Counted from the first letter of the stretch, positions 1 through 10,529 are shown. The stretch: 64,000 nt of DNA from Neisseria sp. DTU_2020_1000833_1_SI_GRL_NUU_006 (GCA_032388755.1 CP135593.1:1612001-1676000); one strand, 5' to 3'. Numbers and translations: made by a program. Notes: generated by a model not told the origin, from the letters alone.

Positions 1-1439
<1,439 letters not shown>

Positions 1440-1473
1440 GTTTTGATTCTCCAAAATTGTTTAATGTTGTTTG

Positions 1474-1512
1474 AGGTCGTCTGAAAACCTTGTACGCCTT
1501 TTCAGACGACCT
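1474..1512. terminator. Inverted DUS pair inside the groES-groEL gap
   Basis: Two DUS copies face each other (AGGTCGTCTGAAAA at 1474-1487 and its complement at 1499-1512) with an 11-nt loop. They form a strong hairpin without a clean T-run. In an operon this could act as an attenuator or an mRNA-processing and stability element as well as an uptake sequence. Confidence 0.6.
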
Positions 1513-1535
1513 GTTGTTCTGAATACACGGAATGT

Positions 1536-1823
1536 TTATTCGACAATACCGAAAATATCTTCTTCGCGCATCACCAACAGCTCTTCGCCGTCGGCTTTTA
1601 CGGTTTGGCCGCTGTATTTGCCGAAAATGATTTTGTCGCCGACTTTGACATCCAGCGGACGGCGTTCGCCGTCTTTGCCGATTTTACCCGCACCTACGGC
1701 GATCACTTCGCCCATATCGGGTTTTTCAGCGGCTGCGCCCGGCAAGACGATGCCTGATGCGGTTTTTTCTTCAGCTTCCAAGCGTTTGACGACGACGCGG
1801 TCGTGTAAAGGACGGATGGTCAT
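1536..1823 (-). CDS. groES: 10 kDa co-chaperonin GroES
   Basis: This 95-residue protein has the usual GroES length. It starts MTIRPLHDRVVVKRLEAEEK and contains the mobile loop (about residues 17-35, ASGIVLPGAAAEKPD) whose Ile-Val-Leu hydrophobic tripeptide binds the GroEL apical domain. It caps the GroEL ring during folding. It is the first gene of the groES-groEL operon and is read leftwards. A sigma-32-like promoter lies about 112 bp upstream. The ATG at 1823 follows the short spacer GGAGCATAAAAC, where GGAG is the ribosome binding site. Confidence 0.97.
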   Translation of the reverse strand: MTIRPLHDRVVVKRLEAEEKTASGIVLPGAAAEKPDMGEVIAVGAGKIGKDGERRPLDVKVGDKIIFGKYSGQTVKADGEELLVMREEDIFGIVE

Positions 1824-1934
1824 GTTTTATGCTCCGATAAATAGTTTGAAAACAATCATCTGCCTTTATCCGGCAGATGCGGTTTGAAAAAGAAGGCGGC
1901 AAGTTTGTCAACAAACTTACCTTAACACAGCGGC

Positions 1935-1963
1935 AAATTAGGGTTTGTCCCGATAAATTCAAG
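1935..1963 (-). promoter_or_regulatory. Candidate heat-shock (sigma-32) promoter of groESL
   Basis: On the minus strand, CTTGAA (1958-1963) is followed after 14 bp by CCCTAATTT (1935-1943). This resembles the RpoH consensus CTTGAA-N13/14-CCCCATNT and lies upstream of groES in the right orientation. The rest of the 425-bp gap (1824-2248) holds two widely spaced DUS arms (about 1989-2081) and the AT-rich fetA promoter region. Confidence 0.5.
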
Positions 1964-2248
1964 GGAAGAAGTAAAAATTTTCTATGCGGGGTCGTCTGAA
2001 AACAGACATGACAAGTTGCGCACCATCACCACCCTACTTTCAATGCTGATCAAGCAGACAGACATTTTCAGACGACCTTTTACAGACGGCGGGCTTCACA
2101 TACTTCAATCAACAAAAAACCAGACACTATCGGCACAAATCTATGCACACCTTTACAAAATAATATCCTACCTTTAAAATAAATAAAAATTATTATTAAT
2201 AAATAATTTATCGATTAACTGAAACTTATCCAACAGAAGGAAATTTCC

Positions 2249-4417
2249 ATGACTTCACCCCTGTTCCGCTTCAGCCTGCTTTCAATGGCACTCGCCGCCG
2301 GTTTTGCCCACGCGGAAAACGAAGCGAAAGAAAGCGTTACCCTTGATACGGTTACCGTAAAAGGTGACCGCCAAGGCAGCAAAATCAAAACTAATATCGT
2401 CACCCTTCGTCAAAAAGACGAAAGCACATCAACCGATTTGCGCGAATTGTTAAAAGAAGAACCTGCCATCGATTTCGGCGGCGGTAACGGCACATCCCAA
2501 CACATGACCTTGCGCGGCATGGGTCAGAACTCTGTCGACATCAAGGTGGACAACGCCTATTCCGACAGCCAAATCCTTTACCACCAAGGCAGATTTATTA
2601 TCGATCCCGCTTTGGTTAAAGTCGTTTCCGTACAAAAAGGCGCGGGTTCCGCCTCTGCCGGTATCGGCGCAACCAACGGCGCGATCATCGCCAAAACCGT
2701 CGATGCCCAAGACCTGCTCAAAGGCTTGGATAAAAACTGGGGCGTGCGCCTCAGCAGCGGCTATGCCTCTAATGACGGCGTAAACTACGGCGCAAGCGTA
2801 TTCGGAAAAGAGGGCAACTTCGACGGTTTGTTCTCTTACAACCGCAACGATGAAAAAGATTACGAAGCAGGTAAAGGCTACAAAAGTCCCGACGGCGGCA
2901 AAACCGTACCTTACAGCGCACTGGACAAACGCAGCTACCTGGCCAAAATCGGAACAACCTTCGGCGACGGCGACCACCGCATCGTGTTGAGCCACATGAA
3001 AGACCAGCACCGGGGCATCCGTACTGTGCGTGAAGAGTTTACAATCTTCGAGTCCGACCCTGCAAAAGACAGGCAGAAACCCTCATACCGTGAAACTACC
3101 CAATCCAACACCAACTTGGAGTACACGGGTAAAAACCTGGGCTTTGTCGAAAAACTGAACGCCAACGCCTATGTGTTGGAAAACGAACGCTATTCCGCCG
3201 ATGACAGCGGCAGCGGTTACGCAGGCAATGTGGTCGGCCCTAACCATACCCGAATCGCCACTCGTGGTGCGAACTTCAACTTCGACAGCCGCCTTGCCGA
3301 ACAAACCCTGTTGAAATACGGTATCAACTACCGCCATCAGGAAATCGAGCCGCAAGCGTTTTTGAACAACGAATTTAAGATCTCCGGTAAGAAACCAGAC
3401 CCAAAAGATCCTAAAAAAGAAATAGATAAGACCGATGAAGAAAAAGCGGAAGACAAGAAAGTTATGGATCTTGTCCATTCCTACAAACTGTCCAACCCGA
3501 CCAAAACCGATACCGGCGCGTATATCGAAGCCATTCACGAAATTAACGGCTTTACCCTGACCGGCGGACTGCGTTACGACCGCTTCAAGGTGAAAACCCA
3601 TGACGGCAAAACCGTTTCAAGCAGCAGCCTTAACCCGAGTTTCGGCGTGATTTGGCAGCCGCACGAACACTGGAGCTTCAGCGCAAGCCACAACTACGCC
3701 AGCCGCAGCCCGCGCCTGTATGACGCGCTGCAAACCCACGGCAAGCGCGGCATCATCTCGATTGCCGACGGCACCAAAGCCGAACGCGCGCGCAATACCG
3801 AAATCGGTTTCAACTACAACGACGGCACGTTTGCCGCAAACGGCAGCTACTTCTGGCAGACCATCAAAGACGCGCTTGCTAATCCGCAAAACCGCCACGA
3901 CTCTGTCGCCATCCGTGAAGCCGTCAATGCCGGCTACATCAAAAACCACGGTTACGAATTGGGCGCGTCCTACCGCACCGGCGGCTTGACTGCCAAAGTC
4001 GGCGTAAGCCACAGCAAACCGCGTTTTTACGATACACACAAAGATAAATTGTTAAGCGCGAACCCCGAGTTTGGCGCACAAACCGGCCGCACTTGGACGG
4101 CTTCCCTTGCCTACCGCTTCCAAAATCCGAATCTGGAAATCGGCTGGCGCGGACGCTATGTTCAAAAAGCCGTGGGTTCGATATTGGTGGCAGGTCAAAA
4201 AGGTCGCGACGGCAAACTGGAAAACGTTGTACGCCAAGGTTTCGGTGTGAACGATGTCTTCGCCAACTGGAAACCATTGGGCAAAGACACGCTCAATATC
4301 AATCTTTCAGTTAACAACGTGTTCAACAAGTTCTACTATCCGCACAGTCAACGCTGGACCAATACCCTACCAGGTACCGGACGTGATGTACGCTTGGGCG
4401 TGAACTACCGCTTCTAA
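2249..4417 (+). CDS. fetA: TonB-dependent ferric xenosiderophore receptor FetA (FrpB)
   Basis: This 722-residue outer-membrane receptor imports ferric enterobactin and related catecholate siderophores. The signal peptide probably ends at AHA|EN (residue 22). A TonB box (DTVTVKG) follows near residue 34. The plug domain has the FetA-typical stretches GGGNGTSQHMTLRGMGQNS and DNAYSDSQILYHQGRF, and the 22-strand barrel ends in LGVNYRF with a terminal Phe. A Lys/Asp/Glu-rich segment at about residues 375-410 lies in an external loop and looks longer than the meningococcal one I remember. The ribosome binding site is AGAAGGAAATTTCC before the ATG at 2249. Upstream DNA is very AT-rich (2155-2215), compatible with Fur control. 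I see no poly-C tract of the kind that makes meningococcal fetA phase-variable. Confidence 0.95.
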   Translation: MTSPLFRFSLLSMALAAGFAHAENEAKESVTLDTVTVKGDRQGSKIKTNIVTLRQKDESTSTDLRELLKEEPAIDFGGGNGTSQHMTLRGMGQNSVDIKVDNAYSDSQILYHQGRFIIDPALVKVVSVQKGAGSASAGIGATNGAIIAKTVDAQDLLKGLDKNWGVRLSSGYASNDGVNYGASVFGKEGNFDGLFSYNRNDEKDYEAGKGYKSPDGGKTVPYSALDKRSYLAKIGTTFGDGDHRIVLSHMKDQHRGIRTVREEFTIFESDPAKDRQKPSYRETTQSNTNLEYTGKNLGFVEKLNANAYVLENERYSADDSGSGYAGNVVGPNHTRIATRGANFNFDSRLAEQTLLKYGINYRHQEIEPQAFLNNEFKISGKKPDPKDPKKEIDKTDEEKAEDKKVMDLVHSYKLSNPTKTDTGAYIEAIHEINGFTLTGGLRYDRFKVKTHDGKTVSSSSLNPSFGVIWQPHEHWSFSASHNYASRSPRLYDALQTHGKRGIISIADGTKAERARNTEIGFNYNDGTFAANGSYFWQTIKDALANPQNRHDSVAIREAVNAGYIKNHGYELGASYRTGGLTAKVGVSHSKPRFYDTHKDKLLSANPEFGAQTGRTWTASLAYRFQNPNLEIGWRGRYVQKAVGSILVAGQKGRDGKLENVVRQGFGVNDVFANWKPLGKDTLNINLSVNNVFNKFYYPHSQRWTNTLPGTGRDVRLGVNYRF

Positions 4418-4436
4418 AAAGAGCGGGTAAAATACG

Positions 4437-4478
4437 GGCAGGTCGTCTGAATCAGCTTCGGTTTTCAGACGACCTGCC
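4437..4478. terminator. DUS hairpin between fetA and fetB
   Basis: GGCAGGTCGTCTGAA and its complement pair around a short loop just after the fetA stop. The hairpin probably reduces read-through from fetA into fetB. A further single DUS copy lies at about 4571-4584, in front of fetB. Confidence 0.6.
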
Positions 4479-4629
4479 TGTCAATCAGATTTCTCAATCT
4501 GGCATTTTCCAAACTTTTTTGACAACGGCAGGATTGGAACAGGTATTTGATGCGAGCATCCGCTTTGCGGATTTTCAGACGACCCGTCCATATTATCTGC
4601 CCCGAACCCGACAACGGAGAAATTATCCC

Positions 4630-5589
4630 ATGTTACGTTTAACTGCTTTAGCCGTATGCTGCGCCTTTGCTTTGGGCGCGTGTTCGCCGAAAGATTCCGC
4701 TTCAAACCAAAACGCCCAAACCGCTTCCGCAGCCCAAACCGAAGGCGCAGATTTGACCGTCAAAACGACGCGCGGCGACGCGAAAGTGCCGCAAAATCCT
4801 GAACGTATCGCCGTTTATGACTTGGGTATGCTCGATACTTTAAGCAAATTGGGCGTGAAAACCGGTTTGTCCGTCGATAAAAACCGACTGCCTTATTTGG
4901 ACGAATATTTCAAAACAACAAAACCTGCCGGTACGCTGTTCGAGCCGGATTACGAAGCACTCAACGCCTACAAGCCGCAGCTCATCATCATCGGCAGCCG
5001 CGCAGCCAAAGCGTTTGACAAGTTGAACGCCATTGCGCCGACCATCGAGATGACCGCCGATACCGCCAACCTCAAAGACAGTGCCAAAGAGCGTATCGAC
5101 GCGCTGGCGCAAATCTTCGGCAAACAGGCGGAAGCCGATAAGCTGAAAGCCGAAATCGACGCATCTTTCGACGCTGCGAAAACTGCCGCGCAAGGTAAAG
5201 GCAAAGGTTTGGTGATTTTGGTCAACGGCGGGAAAATGTCCGCCTTCGGACCGTCTTCACGACTGGGCGGCTGGCTGCACAAAGACATCGGCGTTCCGGC
5301 CGTTGACGAAGCCATCAAAGAAGGCAGCCACGGTCAGCCCGTCAGCTTCGAATACTTGAAAGAGAAAAATCCCGACTGGCTGTTTGTCCTTGACAGGGGC
5401 GCTGCCATCGGCGAAGAAGGACAGGCGGCGAAAGACGTGTTGAACAATCCGCTGGTCGCCGAAACAACCGCATGGAAAAAAGGACAAGTGGTTTACCTCG
5501 TTCCCGAAACCTACTTGGCGGCGGGCGGCGCGCAAGAATTGCTGAACGCTTCCAAACAGGTTACCGACGCGTTTAAGGCTGCGAAGTAA
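4630..5589 (+). CDS. fetB: Ferric xenosiderophore-binding periplasmic lipoprotein FetB
   Basis: This is a class III (helical-backbone) substrate-binding protein of 319 residues that takes ferric siderophore from FetA in the periplasm. The start chosen is ATG 4630 with CGGAGAAATTATCCC upstream. An upstream in-frame ATG at 4519 would add 37 residues unlike a signal peptide. The N-terminus MLRLTALAVCCAFALGAC carries a lipobox (LGAC, Cys18), and the binding-protein stretch NPERIAVYDLGMLDTLSKLG follows. The cognate permease and ATPase genes (fetC-E) that usually follow are absent. A bidirectional DUS hairpin and the opposing gpmA gene come next, so transport must rely on components elsewhere. Confidence 0.9.
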   Translation: MLRLTALAVCCAFALGACSPKDSASNQNAQTASAAQTEGADLTVKTTRGDAKVPQNPERIAVYDLGMLDTLSKLGVKTGLSVDKNRLPYLDEYFKTTKPAGTLFEPDYEALNAYKPQLIIIGSRAAKAFDKLNAIAPTIEMTADTANLKDSAKERIDALAQIFGKQAEADKLKAEIDASFDAAKTAAQGKGKGLVILVNGGKMSAFGPSSRLGGWLHKDIGVPAVDEAIKEGSHGQPVSFEYLKEKNPDWLFVLDRGAAIGEEGQAAKDVLNNPLVAETTAWKKGQVVYLVPETYLAAGGAQELLNASKQVTDAFKAAK

Positions 5590-5603
5590 TTTGATTTGAT
5601 TAA

Positions 5604-5650
5604 AAAAAGGTCGTCTGAAACCACAAATCAGGGTTTCAGACGACCTTTTT
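5604..5650. terminator. Bidirectional DUS terminator between fetB and gpmA
   Basis: AAAAAGGTCGTCTGAAACC pairs with GGTTTCAGACGACCTTTTT between two converging genes. A-rich and T-rich flanks make it a rho-independent terminator in both directions. Confidence 0.8.
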
Positions 5651-5664
5651 ATTATCCGCAAAGC

Positions 5665-6348
5665 TTACAGATAGAATTTTTCAACCACTTTCAAATTGTC
5701 GTCCAATTTGTACACCAGCGGCTGACCGGTCGGGATTTCCAAGCCCATGATGTCTTCGTCGGAAATGCCTTCGATGTGTTTTGCCAAGGCGCGCAGGGAG
5801 TTGCCGTGTGCGGCGACCAAGACGCGTTTGCCGCTGAGCAATGCAGGGGCGATTTGGTCTTCCCAAAACGGCAATACACGCTCCAAGGTAACTTTCAAAT
5901 TTTCACCGTCGGGTACGACATCGGCGGGCAGGTTGGCATAGCGGCGGTCGTTGTGTGCGGAGAACGGGTCTTTCGGGTCGAGCAGCGGCGGCAGGGTATC
6001 GTAGCTGCGGCGCCAGATGTGGACTTGCTCGTCGCCGTATTTTTCGGCGGTTTGTTTCTTGTCCAAACCTTGCAGTTGACCGTAGTGGCGTTCGTTCAGC
6101 CTCCAGCTTTTGATTTGCGGCACGAACAGTTGGTCGGATTCTTCCAAAACGATGTTGCAGGTTTTAATCGCGCGGGTCAGGACGGAAGTAAAGGCGATGT
6201 CGAACTCGTAGCCTTTTTCCTTCAGTTTTTTACCGGCGGCGGCAGCTTCGGCAAGCCCCTGCTCGCTCAGTTTCACGTCGCGCCAGCCCGTAAACAGGTT
6301 TTTTGCGTTCCATTCGCTTTGTCCGTGGCGGATAAATACCAATTCCAT
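5665..6348 (-). CDS. gpmA: 2,3-bisphosphoglycerate-dependent phosphoglycerate mutase
   Basis: This 227-residue cytoplasmic glycolytic and gluconeogenic enzyme interconverts 3- and 2-phosphoglycerate. The catalytic motif RHGQSEWN lies at residues 7-14, with His8 the phosphohistidine. The second catalytic His is in VLVAAHGNSLRAL (about residue 182). The start is taken at ATG 6348 (MELVFIRHGQ). The open frame runs 24 codons further upstream, but the family begins where the RHGQ strand begins. The gene is transcribed alone, converging on fetB. Confidence 0.95.
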   Translation of the reverse strand: MELVFIRHGQSEWNAKNLFTGWRDVKLSEQGLAEAAAAGKKLKEKGYEFDIAFTSVLTRAIKTCNIVLEESDQLFVPQIKSWRLNERHYGQLQGLDKKQTAEKYGDEQVHIWRRSYDTLPPLLDPKDPFSAHNDRRYANLPADVVPDGENLKVTLERVLPFWEDQIAPALLSGKRVLVAAHGNSLRALAKHIEGISDEDIMGLEIPTGQPLVYKLDDNLKVVEKFYL

Positions 6349-6531
6349 GTCGTATGCTCCAATTTGAGGTCGGTAGAAGGGCTTATTTATAACATATTTC
6401 GGCTGCTTCTGCCGAACCACCTCCCCTACCCTTGCCTTCAGTCAAACAGCTGCTTTTCAAAATATGAAACCTGCCTGTTAAGACGACCTGCTTTATAATG
6501 TTGCCAAAATACGCTTTTACGAAAGACTTTC

Positions 6532-7104
6532 ATGACCCGACGTTTGATTATCGGCATCAGCGGAGCCAGCGGTTTCCAATACGGCATCAAGGCCTTGGCA
6601 CTTTTGCGCGCACACGATGTCGAAACGCATCTGGTGGTATCTAAAGGCGCGGAAATGACGCGCGCGCTGGAAACACCATATGAAAAAGACGAACTCTACC
6701 GCCTTGCCGATGTCGTCCATCCGATAAACCATATAGGCTCCGCCATCGCCAGCGGTTCGTTCAAAACCGACGGGATGCTGATTGCCCCTTGTTCGATGCG
6801 CACGCTGGCCGCAGTCGCAAACGGCTTCGGCGACAACCTGCTGACACGCGCGGCGGACGTAGTCCTGAAAGAGCGCCGCCGCCTTGTGCTGATGGTGCGC
6901 GAAGCCCCGCTCAACCTTGCCCATCTGGACAATATGCGCCGCGTTACCGAAATGGGCGGCATCGTCTTCCCGCCTACCCCCGCCCTCTACCAGCAGCCGC
7001 AAACCATAGACGACATCATCACCCACAGCACCGCCCACGCGCTTTCACTTTTAGGTTTCGACACCGGCGCCGTACCCGAATGGACGGGCGGAACATCTTC
7101 CTAA
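6532..7104 (+). CDS. ubiX: Flavin prenyltransferase UbiX
   Basis: This 190-residue protein joins a dimethylallyl group to FMN, making the prenylated cofactor that UbiD needs in ubiquinone biosynthesis. The flavin-binding start GISGASGFQYG is at residues 8-18, with the central IAPCSMRTLAAVANG motif near residue 84 and the conserved REAPLNLAHLDNMRR segment near residue 123. All are typical of UbiX/Pad1. The gene is monocistronic or weakly linked to avtA, with about 100 bp and one DUS between them. Confidence 0.95.
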   Translation: MTRRLIIGISGASGFQYGIKALALLRAHDVETHLVVSKGAEMTRALETPYEKDELYRLADVVHPINHIGSAIASGSFKTDGMLIAPCSMRTLAAVANGFGDNLLTRAADVVLKERRRLVLMVREAPLNLAHLDNMRRVTEMGGIVFPPTPALYQQPQTIDDIITHSTAHALSLLGFDTGAVPEWTGGTSS

Positions 7105-7204
7105 ATATCAAAGGTCGTCTGAAACCCGTTTTCAGGCTGGCAGGAGACCCCTCGCCATATCAAGCTGATATAATCCCCGCCAATCATATTTACACGGAGT
7201 CATC

Positions 7205-8497
7205 ATGCAGTTCTCGGCATTCGGCGAAAAATTCACGCAACACAGCGGCATCCTGCAACTTATGGACGACCTCGGCGACGCGCTCAAAAGCGACAGGCCC
7301 GTCAACATGCTCGGCGGCGGCAATCCGGCGCGGATTGCCGAAGTCAACGCCGTGTTCGCCGACGTATTTTCCAAACTGGCGGCGGAACACGCCGTCGAGA
7401 ACATCGGCAATTACTCCAATCCCCAAGGCGATGCCGCGCTGATTGACGCGTTGACCGCCTTCCTCAACCGCGAATACGGCTGGAACTTGACCGCCGACAA
7501 TATCGCGCTGACTAACGGTTCACAGAACGCGTTTTTCTATCTTTTCAACCTTTTCGGCGGCAAATTCAAGGTTTCAGACGACCTTTCCGTAGAGAAAGCC
7601 ATCCTGCTGCCGCTCGCGCCCGAATACATCGGCTATGCCGACGTGCATGTCGAAGGGCAGCACTTCGTTTCCGTCAAACCGAAAATCGAAGCTGTCGAAC
7701 ACGAAGGCGAAGCAGGCTTCTTCAAATACCGCGTGGACTTTGACGCGCTGGAAAGCCTGCCCGAACTCAAAGCGGGAAAAATCGGCGCGATTTGCTGTTC
7801 GCGCCCGACCAATCCGACCGGCAACGTGCTGACCGACGGCGAAATGGCGCGGCTGGACGCTTTGGCGCAAGAACACGGCATTCCGCTGATTATCGACAAC
7901 GCCTACGGAATGCCGTTCCCCAACATCATTTACAGCGACGTGACGCTGAACTGGCACGAAAACATCATCCTTTGCTTCAGCCTTTCCAAAGTCGGCCTGC
8001 CGGGCGTGCGCACCGGCATCATCGTTGCCGCGCCCGAAGTCGTCAAAGCCGTCAGCAGCCTGAACGCGATTGTGAACCTGTCACCCACCCGCTTCGGCGC
8101 AGCCATCGCAACACCGCTGCTGCAGGACGGCCGTTTGAAACAGCTTTCAGACGACGTCATCCGGCCGTTTTACCGCAATCAGGCGCAAACCGCCGTCTCG
8201 CTGCTCAAGCGCGAGCTGGGCGCGTATCCGCTGAAAATCCACAAGCCCGAAGGCGCGATTTTCCTGTGGCTCTGGTTTGAAAACCTGCCCGTTTCATCGC
8301 AAACCCTGTACGAAATGCTCAAAGCCGAAGGCACGCTGATTATTCCGGGCGAACATTTCTTCGTCGGCATCGACACGCAGGATTACCCGCACGCCCGCGA
8401 GTGCATCCGCATGAGCATCGCTCAGGACGCTCAAACGCTGGAAAAAGGCATCGCCGCCATCGGCAGGGTGGTGCGCGGTTTGTACGATGCGGCGTAA
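7205..8497 (+). CDS. avtA: Valine-pyruvate aminotransferase AvtA
   Basis: This is a fold-type I PLP aminotransferase of 430 residues. It resembles AvtA, which makes alanine plus 2-ketoisovalerate from valine and pyruvate. The substrate-binding stretch CCSRPTNPTGNVLTDGEM precedes DNAYGMPFPNI, which holds the Asp that contacts the PLP pyridine nitrogen. The PLP lysine is in CFSLSKVGLPGVRTG (about residue 263). The gene starts at ATG 7205 after ACGGAGTCATC, which supplies a GGAG ribosome binding site. It is followed by a DUS terminator. Confidence 0.9.
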   Translation: MQFSAFGEKFTQHSGILQLMDDLGDALKSDRPVNMLGGGNPARIAEVNAVFADVFSKLAAEHAVENIGNYSNPQGDAALIDALTAFLNREYGWNLTADNIALTNGSQNAFFYLFNLFGGKFKVSDDLSVEKAILLPLAPEYIGYADVHVEGQHFVSVKPKIEAVEHEGEAGFFKYRVDFDALESLPELKAGKIGAICCSRPTNPTGNVLTDGEMARLDALAQEHGIPLIIDNAYGMPFPNIIYSDVTLNWHENIILCFSLSKVGLPGVRTGIIVAAPEVVKAVSSLNAIVNLSPTRFGAAIATPLLQDGRLKQLSDDVIRPFYRNQAQTAVSLLKRELGAYPLKIHKPEGAIFLWLWFENLPVSSQTLYEMLKAEGTLIIPGEHFFVGIDTQDYPHARECIRMSIAQDAQTLEKGIAAIGRVVRGLYDAA

Positions 8498-8523
8498 ACG
8501 GTAAAGTTGACAGCCATTCAGTC

Positions 8524-8561
8524 AAAAGGTCGTCTGAAAAAAAGCTTCAGACGACCTTTTT
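8524..8561. terminator. DUS terminator after avtA
   Basis: AAAAGGTCGTCTGAA and TTCAGACGACCTTTTTT form a short-loop hairpin ending in T6, oriented to stop avtA transcription. The remaining gap to 8823 is AT-rich and must hold the katA promoter. I could not assign an OxyR site by eye. Confidence 0.75.
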
Positions 8562-8823
8562 TACTTTTCTATTTGTTGTTCTTGCATGATAATGAAAACG
8601 TGGCGAACAAGAAATTTTCATCAATAATAACAATATCAAATTGAATCAATAGTTCCAATAGCACAATTCTTTCTATATAGTATAGCCCATAGCCTAAATA
8701 AAACATAATTTATATATCGATATATTGAATTTATTCATATGAGCAAATAAACAAACCCACTGCGAATTTGCCAATCGGCAAATCGTTTCATAAACCACTG
8801 ACCATTTCATAAAGGAAATCATC

Positions 8824-10338
8824 ATGACTGACTCCAAATGCCCGGTAACCCACCTGACCATGGGCAACGGCGCCCCCGTTGCCGACAATCAGAACAGCCT
8901 GACTGCAGGTCCGCGCGGCCCGTTGCTGTCGCAGGATTTGTGGCTGAATGAAAAACTTGGCGACTTCGTGCGCGAAGTCATTCCCGAACGCCGTATGCAC
9001 GCCAAAGGTTCGGGCGCGTTCGGCACGTTTACCGTAACGCACGACATCACGAAATACACCCGCGCCAAAATCTTCAGCGAAGTCGGCAAAAAAACCGAAA
9101 TGTTCGCCCGCTTCACCGCCGTTGCGGCAGAGCGCGGCGGTGCCGATGCCGAACGCGACATCCGCGGCTTTGCATTGAAGTTTTATACGGAAGAAGGCAA
9201 CTGGGATATGGTCGGTAATAACACGCCCGTCTTTTTCATGCGCGACCCGCGCAAATTCCCCGACCTGAACAAGGCAGTCAAACGCGACCCGCGCACCAAT
9301 ATGCGCTCCGCAAAAAACAACTGGGACTTCTGGACGCTGCTGCCCGAAGCCCTGCACCAAGTTACCATCGTCATGAGCGACCGCGGCATCCCCGCCAGCT
9401 ACCGCCATATGCACGGCTTCGGTTCGCATACCTACAGCTTCTGGAACGAAGCGGGCGAGCGTTTTTGGGTGAAATTCCACTTCCGCACCCAACAAGGCAT
9501 TAAAAACCTGACCGACAAAGAAGCCGCCAAAATCATCGGGGATGACCGCGAAAGCCACCAGCGCGACCTGTACGAAGCCATCGAACGCGGCGAGTTTCCG
9601 AAATGGACGATGTACATCCAAGTCATGCCTGAAGCCGATGCTGAAAAAGTTCCGTATCATCCGTTTGATTTGACCAAAGTTTGGCCGAAAAAAGACTATC
9701 CGCTGATTGAAGTGGGCGAATTCGAATTGAACCGCAATCCCGAAAACTTCTTTGCCGATGTGGAACAATCCGCCTTCGCACCGAGCAACCTGGTTCCCGG
9801 CATAGGCGCCAGCCCCGACAAAATGCTGCAAGCGCGTTTGTTCAATTACGCCGACGCGCAACGCTACCGCCTCGGCGTGAATTTCCGCCAAATCCCCGTC
9901 AACCGCCCGCGTTGTCCCGTCCACAGCAACCAGCGCGACGGATTAGGCCGCGTCGACGGCAACTACGGCAGCCTGCCGCACTACGAACCCAACAGCTTCG
10001 GCCAATGGCAGGAGCAGCCCGACTTCGCCGAACCGCCTTTGAAAATCAACGGCGACGCGGCGCACTGGGACTACCGCCAAGACGATGACGCCTACTTCAG
10101 CCAACCGCGCGCCTTGTTTAACCTGATGAGCGACGCGCAGAAACAGGCTTTGTTCGACAACACTGCCGCCGCCATGGACGACGCGCCCGACTTCATCAAA
10201 TACCGCCACATCCGCAACTGCCACAGTTGCGACCCCGCCTACGGCGAAGGCGTGGCGAAAGCCTTGGGGTTGACCGTTGAAGATGCGAAAGCCGCCCGCG
10301 CAACCGACCCCGCATTGGGTCAGCCCGGTTTGCTGTAA
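8824..10338 (+). CDS. katA: Monofunctional haem catalase
   Basis: This 504-residue small-subunit catalase breaks hydrogen peroxide into water and oxygen in the cytoplasm. The catalytic His59 lies in ERRMHAKGSGAFG, the distal Asn is in MVGNNTPVFFMRDP, and the proximal haem Tyr is in RLFNYADAQRYRLG (about residue 342). No C-terminal flavodoxin-like extension is present, so it is a clade 3-type enzyme. The ribosome binding site is AAAGGAAATCATC before ATG 8824. The gene stands alone between a long AT-rich leader and a DUS hairpin. A possible 20-residue ORF follows at 10351. Confidence 0.95.
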   Translation: MTDSKCPVTHLTMGNGAPVADNQNSLTAGPRGPLLSQDLWLNEKLGDFVREVIPERRMHAKGSGAFGTFTVTHDITKYTRAKIFSEVGKKTEMFARFTAVAAERGGADAERDIRGFALKFYTEEGNWDMVGNNTPVFFMRDPRKFPDLNKAVKRDPRTNMRSAKNNWDFWTLLPEALHQVTIVMSDRGIPASYRHMHGFGSHTYSFWNEAGERFWVKFHFRTQQGIKNLTDKEAAKIIGDDRESHQRDLYEAIERGEFPKWTMYIQVMPEADAEKVPYHPFDLTKVWPKKDYPLIEVGEFELNRNPENFFADVEQSAFAPSNLVPGIGASPDKMLQARLFNYADAQRYRLGVNFRQIPVNRPRCPVHSNQRDGLGRVDGNYGSLPHYEPNSFGQWQEQPDFAEPPLKINGDAAHWDYRQDDDAYFSQPRALFNLMSDAQKQALFDNTAAAMDDAPDFIKYRHIRNCHSCDPAYGEGVAKALGLTVEDAKAARATDPALGQPGLL

Positions 10339-10350
10339 ATGGGAGGAGTC

Positions 10351-10413
10351 ATGTGGATAGAGATTGAAGAATGGTTATCCCACGCAATCCGATACCGCAA
10401 ACCGCTGACTTAG
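10351..10413 (+). CDS. Possible 20-residue peptide downstream of katA
   Basis: Twelve bases after the katA stop, ATG 10351 is preceded by GGGAGGAGTC, a very strong ribosome binding site. It opens a 20-codon frame reading MWIEIEEWLSHAIRYRKPLT. No family is recognised, and such short frames arise by chance. The strong ribosome binding site and its position in the katA transcript are the only support. It could equally be a decayed gene remnant. Confidence 0.3.
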   Translation: MWIEIEEWLSHAIRYRKPLT

Positions 10414-10465
10414 GTGTGATACGCAAATAGAAAAGTATTGTTAAGCATCCTTTTGGGATTGATTG

Positions 10466-10512
10466 AAAAGGTCGTCTGAAAACTTGGTTTCCCAGTTTTC
10501 AGACGACCTTTT
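10466..10512. terminator. Bidirectional DUS terminator between katA and glmS
   Basis: AAAAGGTCGTCTGAAAACT pairs with its complement around a loop of about 8 nt, between converging genes. Confidence 0.8.
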
Positions 10513-10529
10513 ACCGTTCAAATCGGGCT

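Noticed and set aside
2100..2248. Poly-C phase-variable promoter of fetA as in meningococcus
   Set aside because: No poly-C tract is present upstream of this fetA.
4519..4629. N-terminal extension of FetB
   Set aside because: The extension has no signal-peptide character and contains a DUS. ATG 4630 starts a normal lipoprotein signal.
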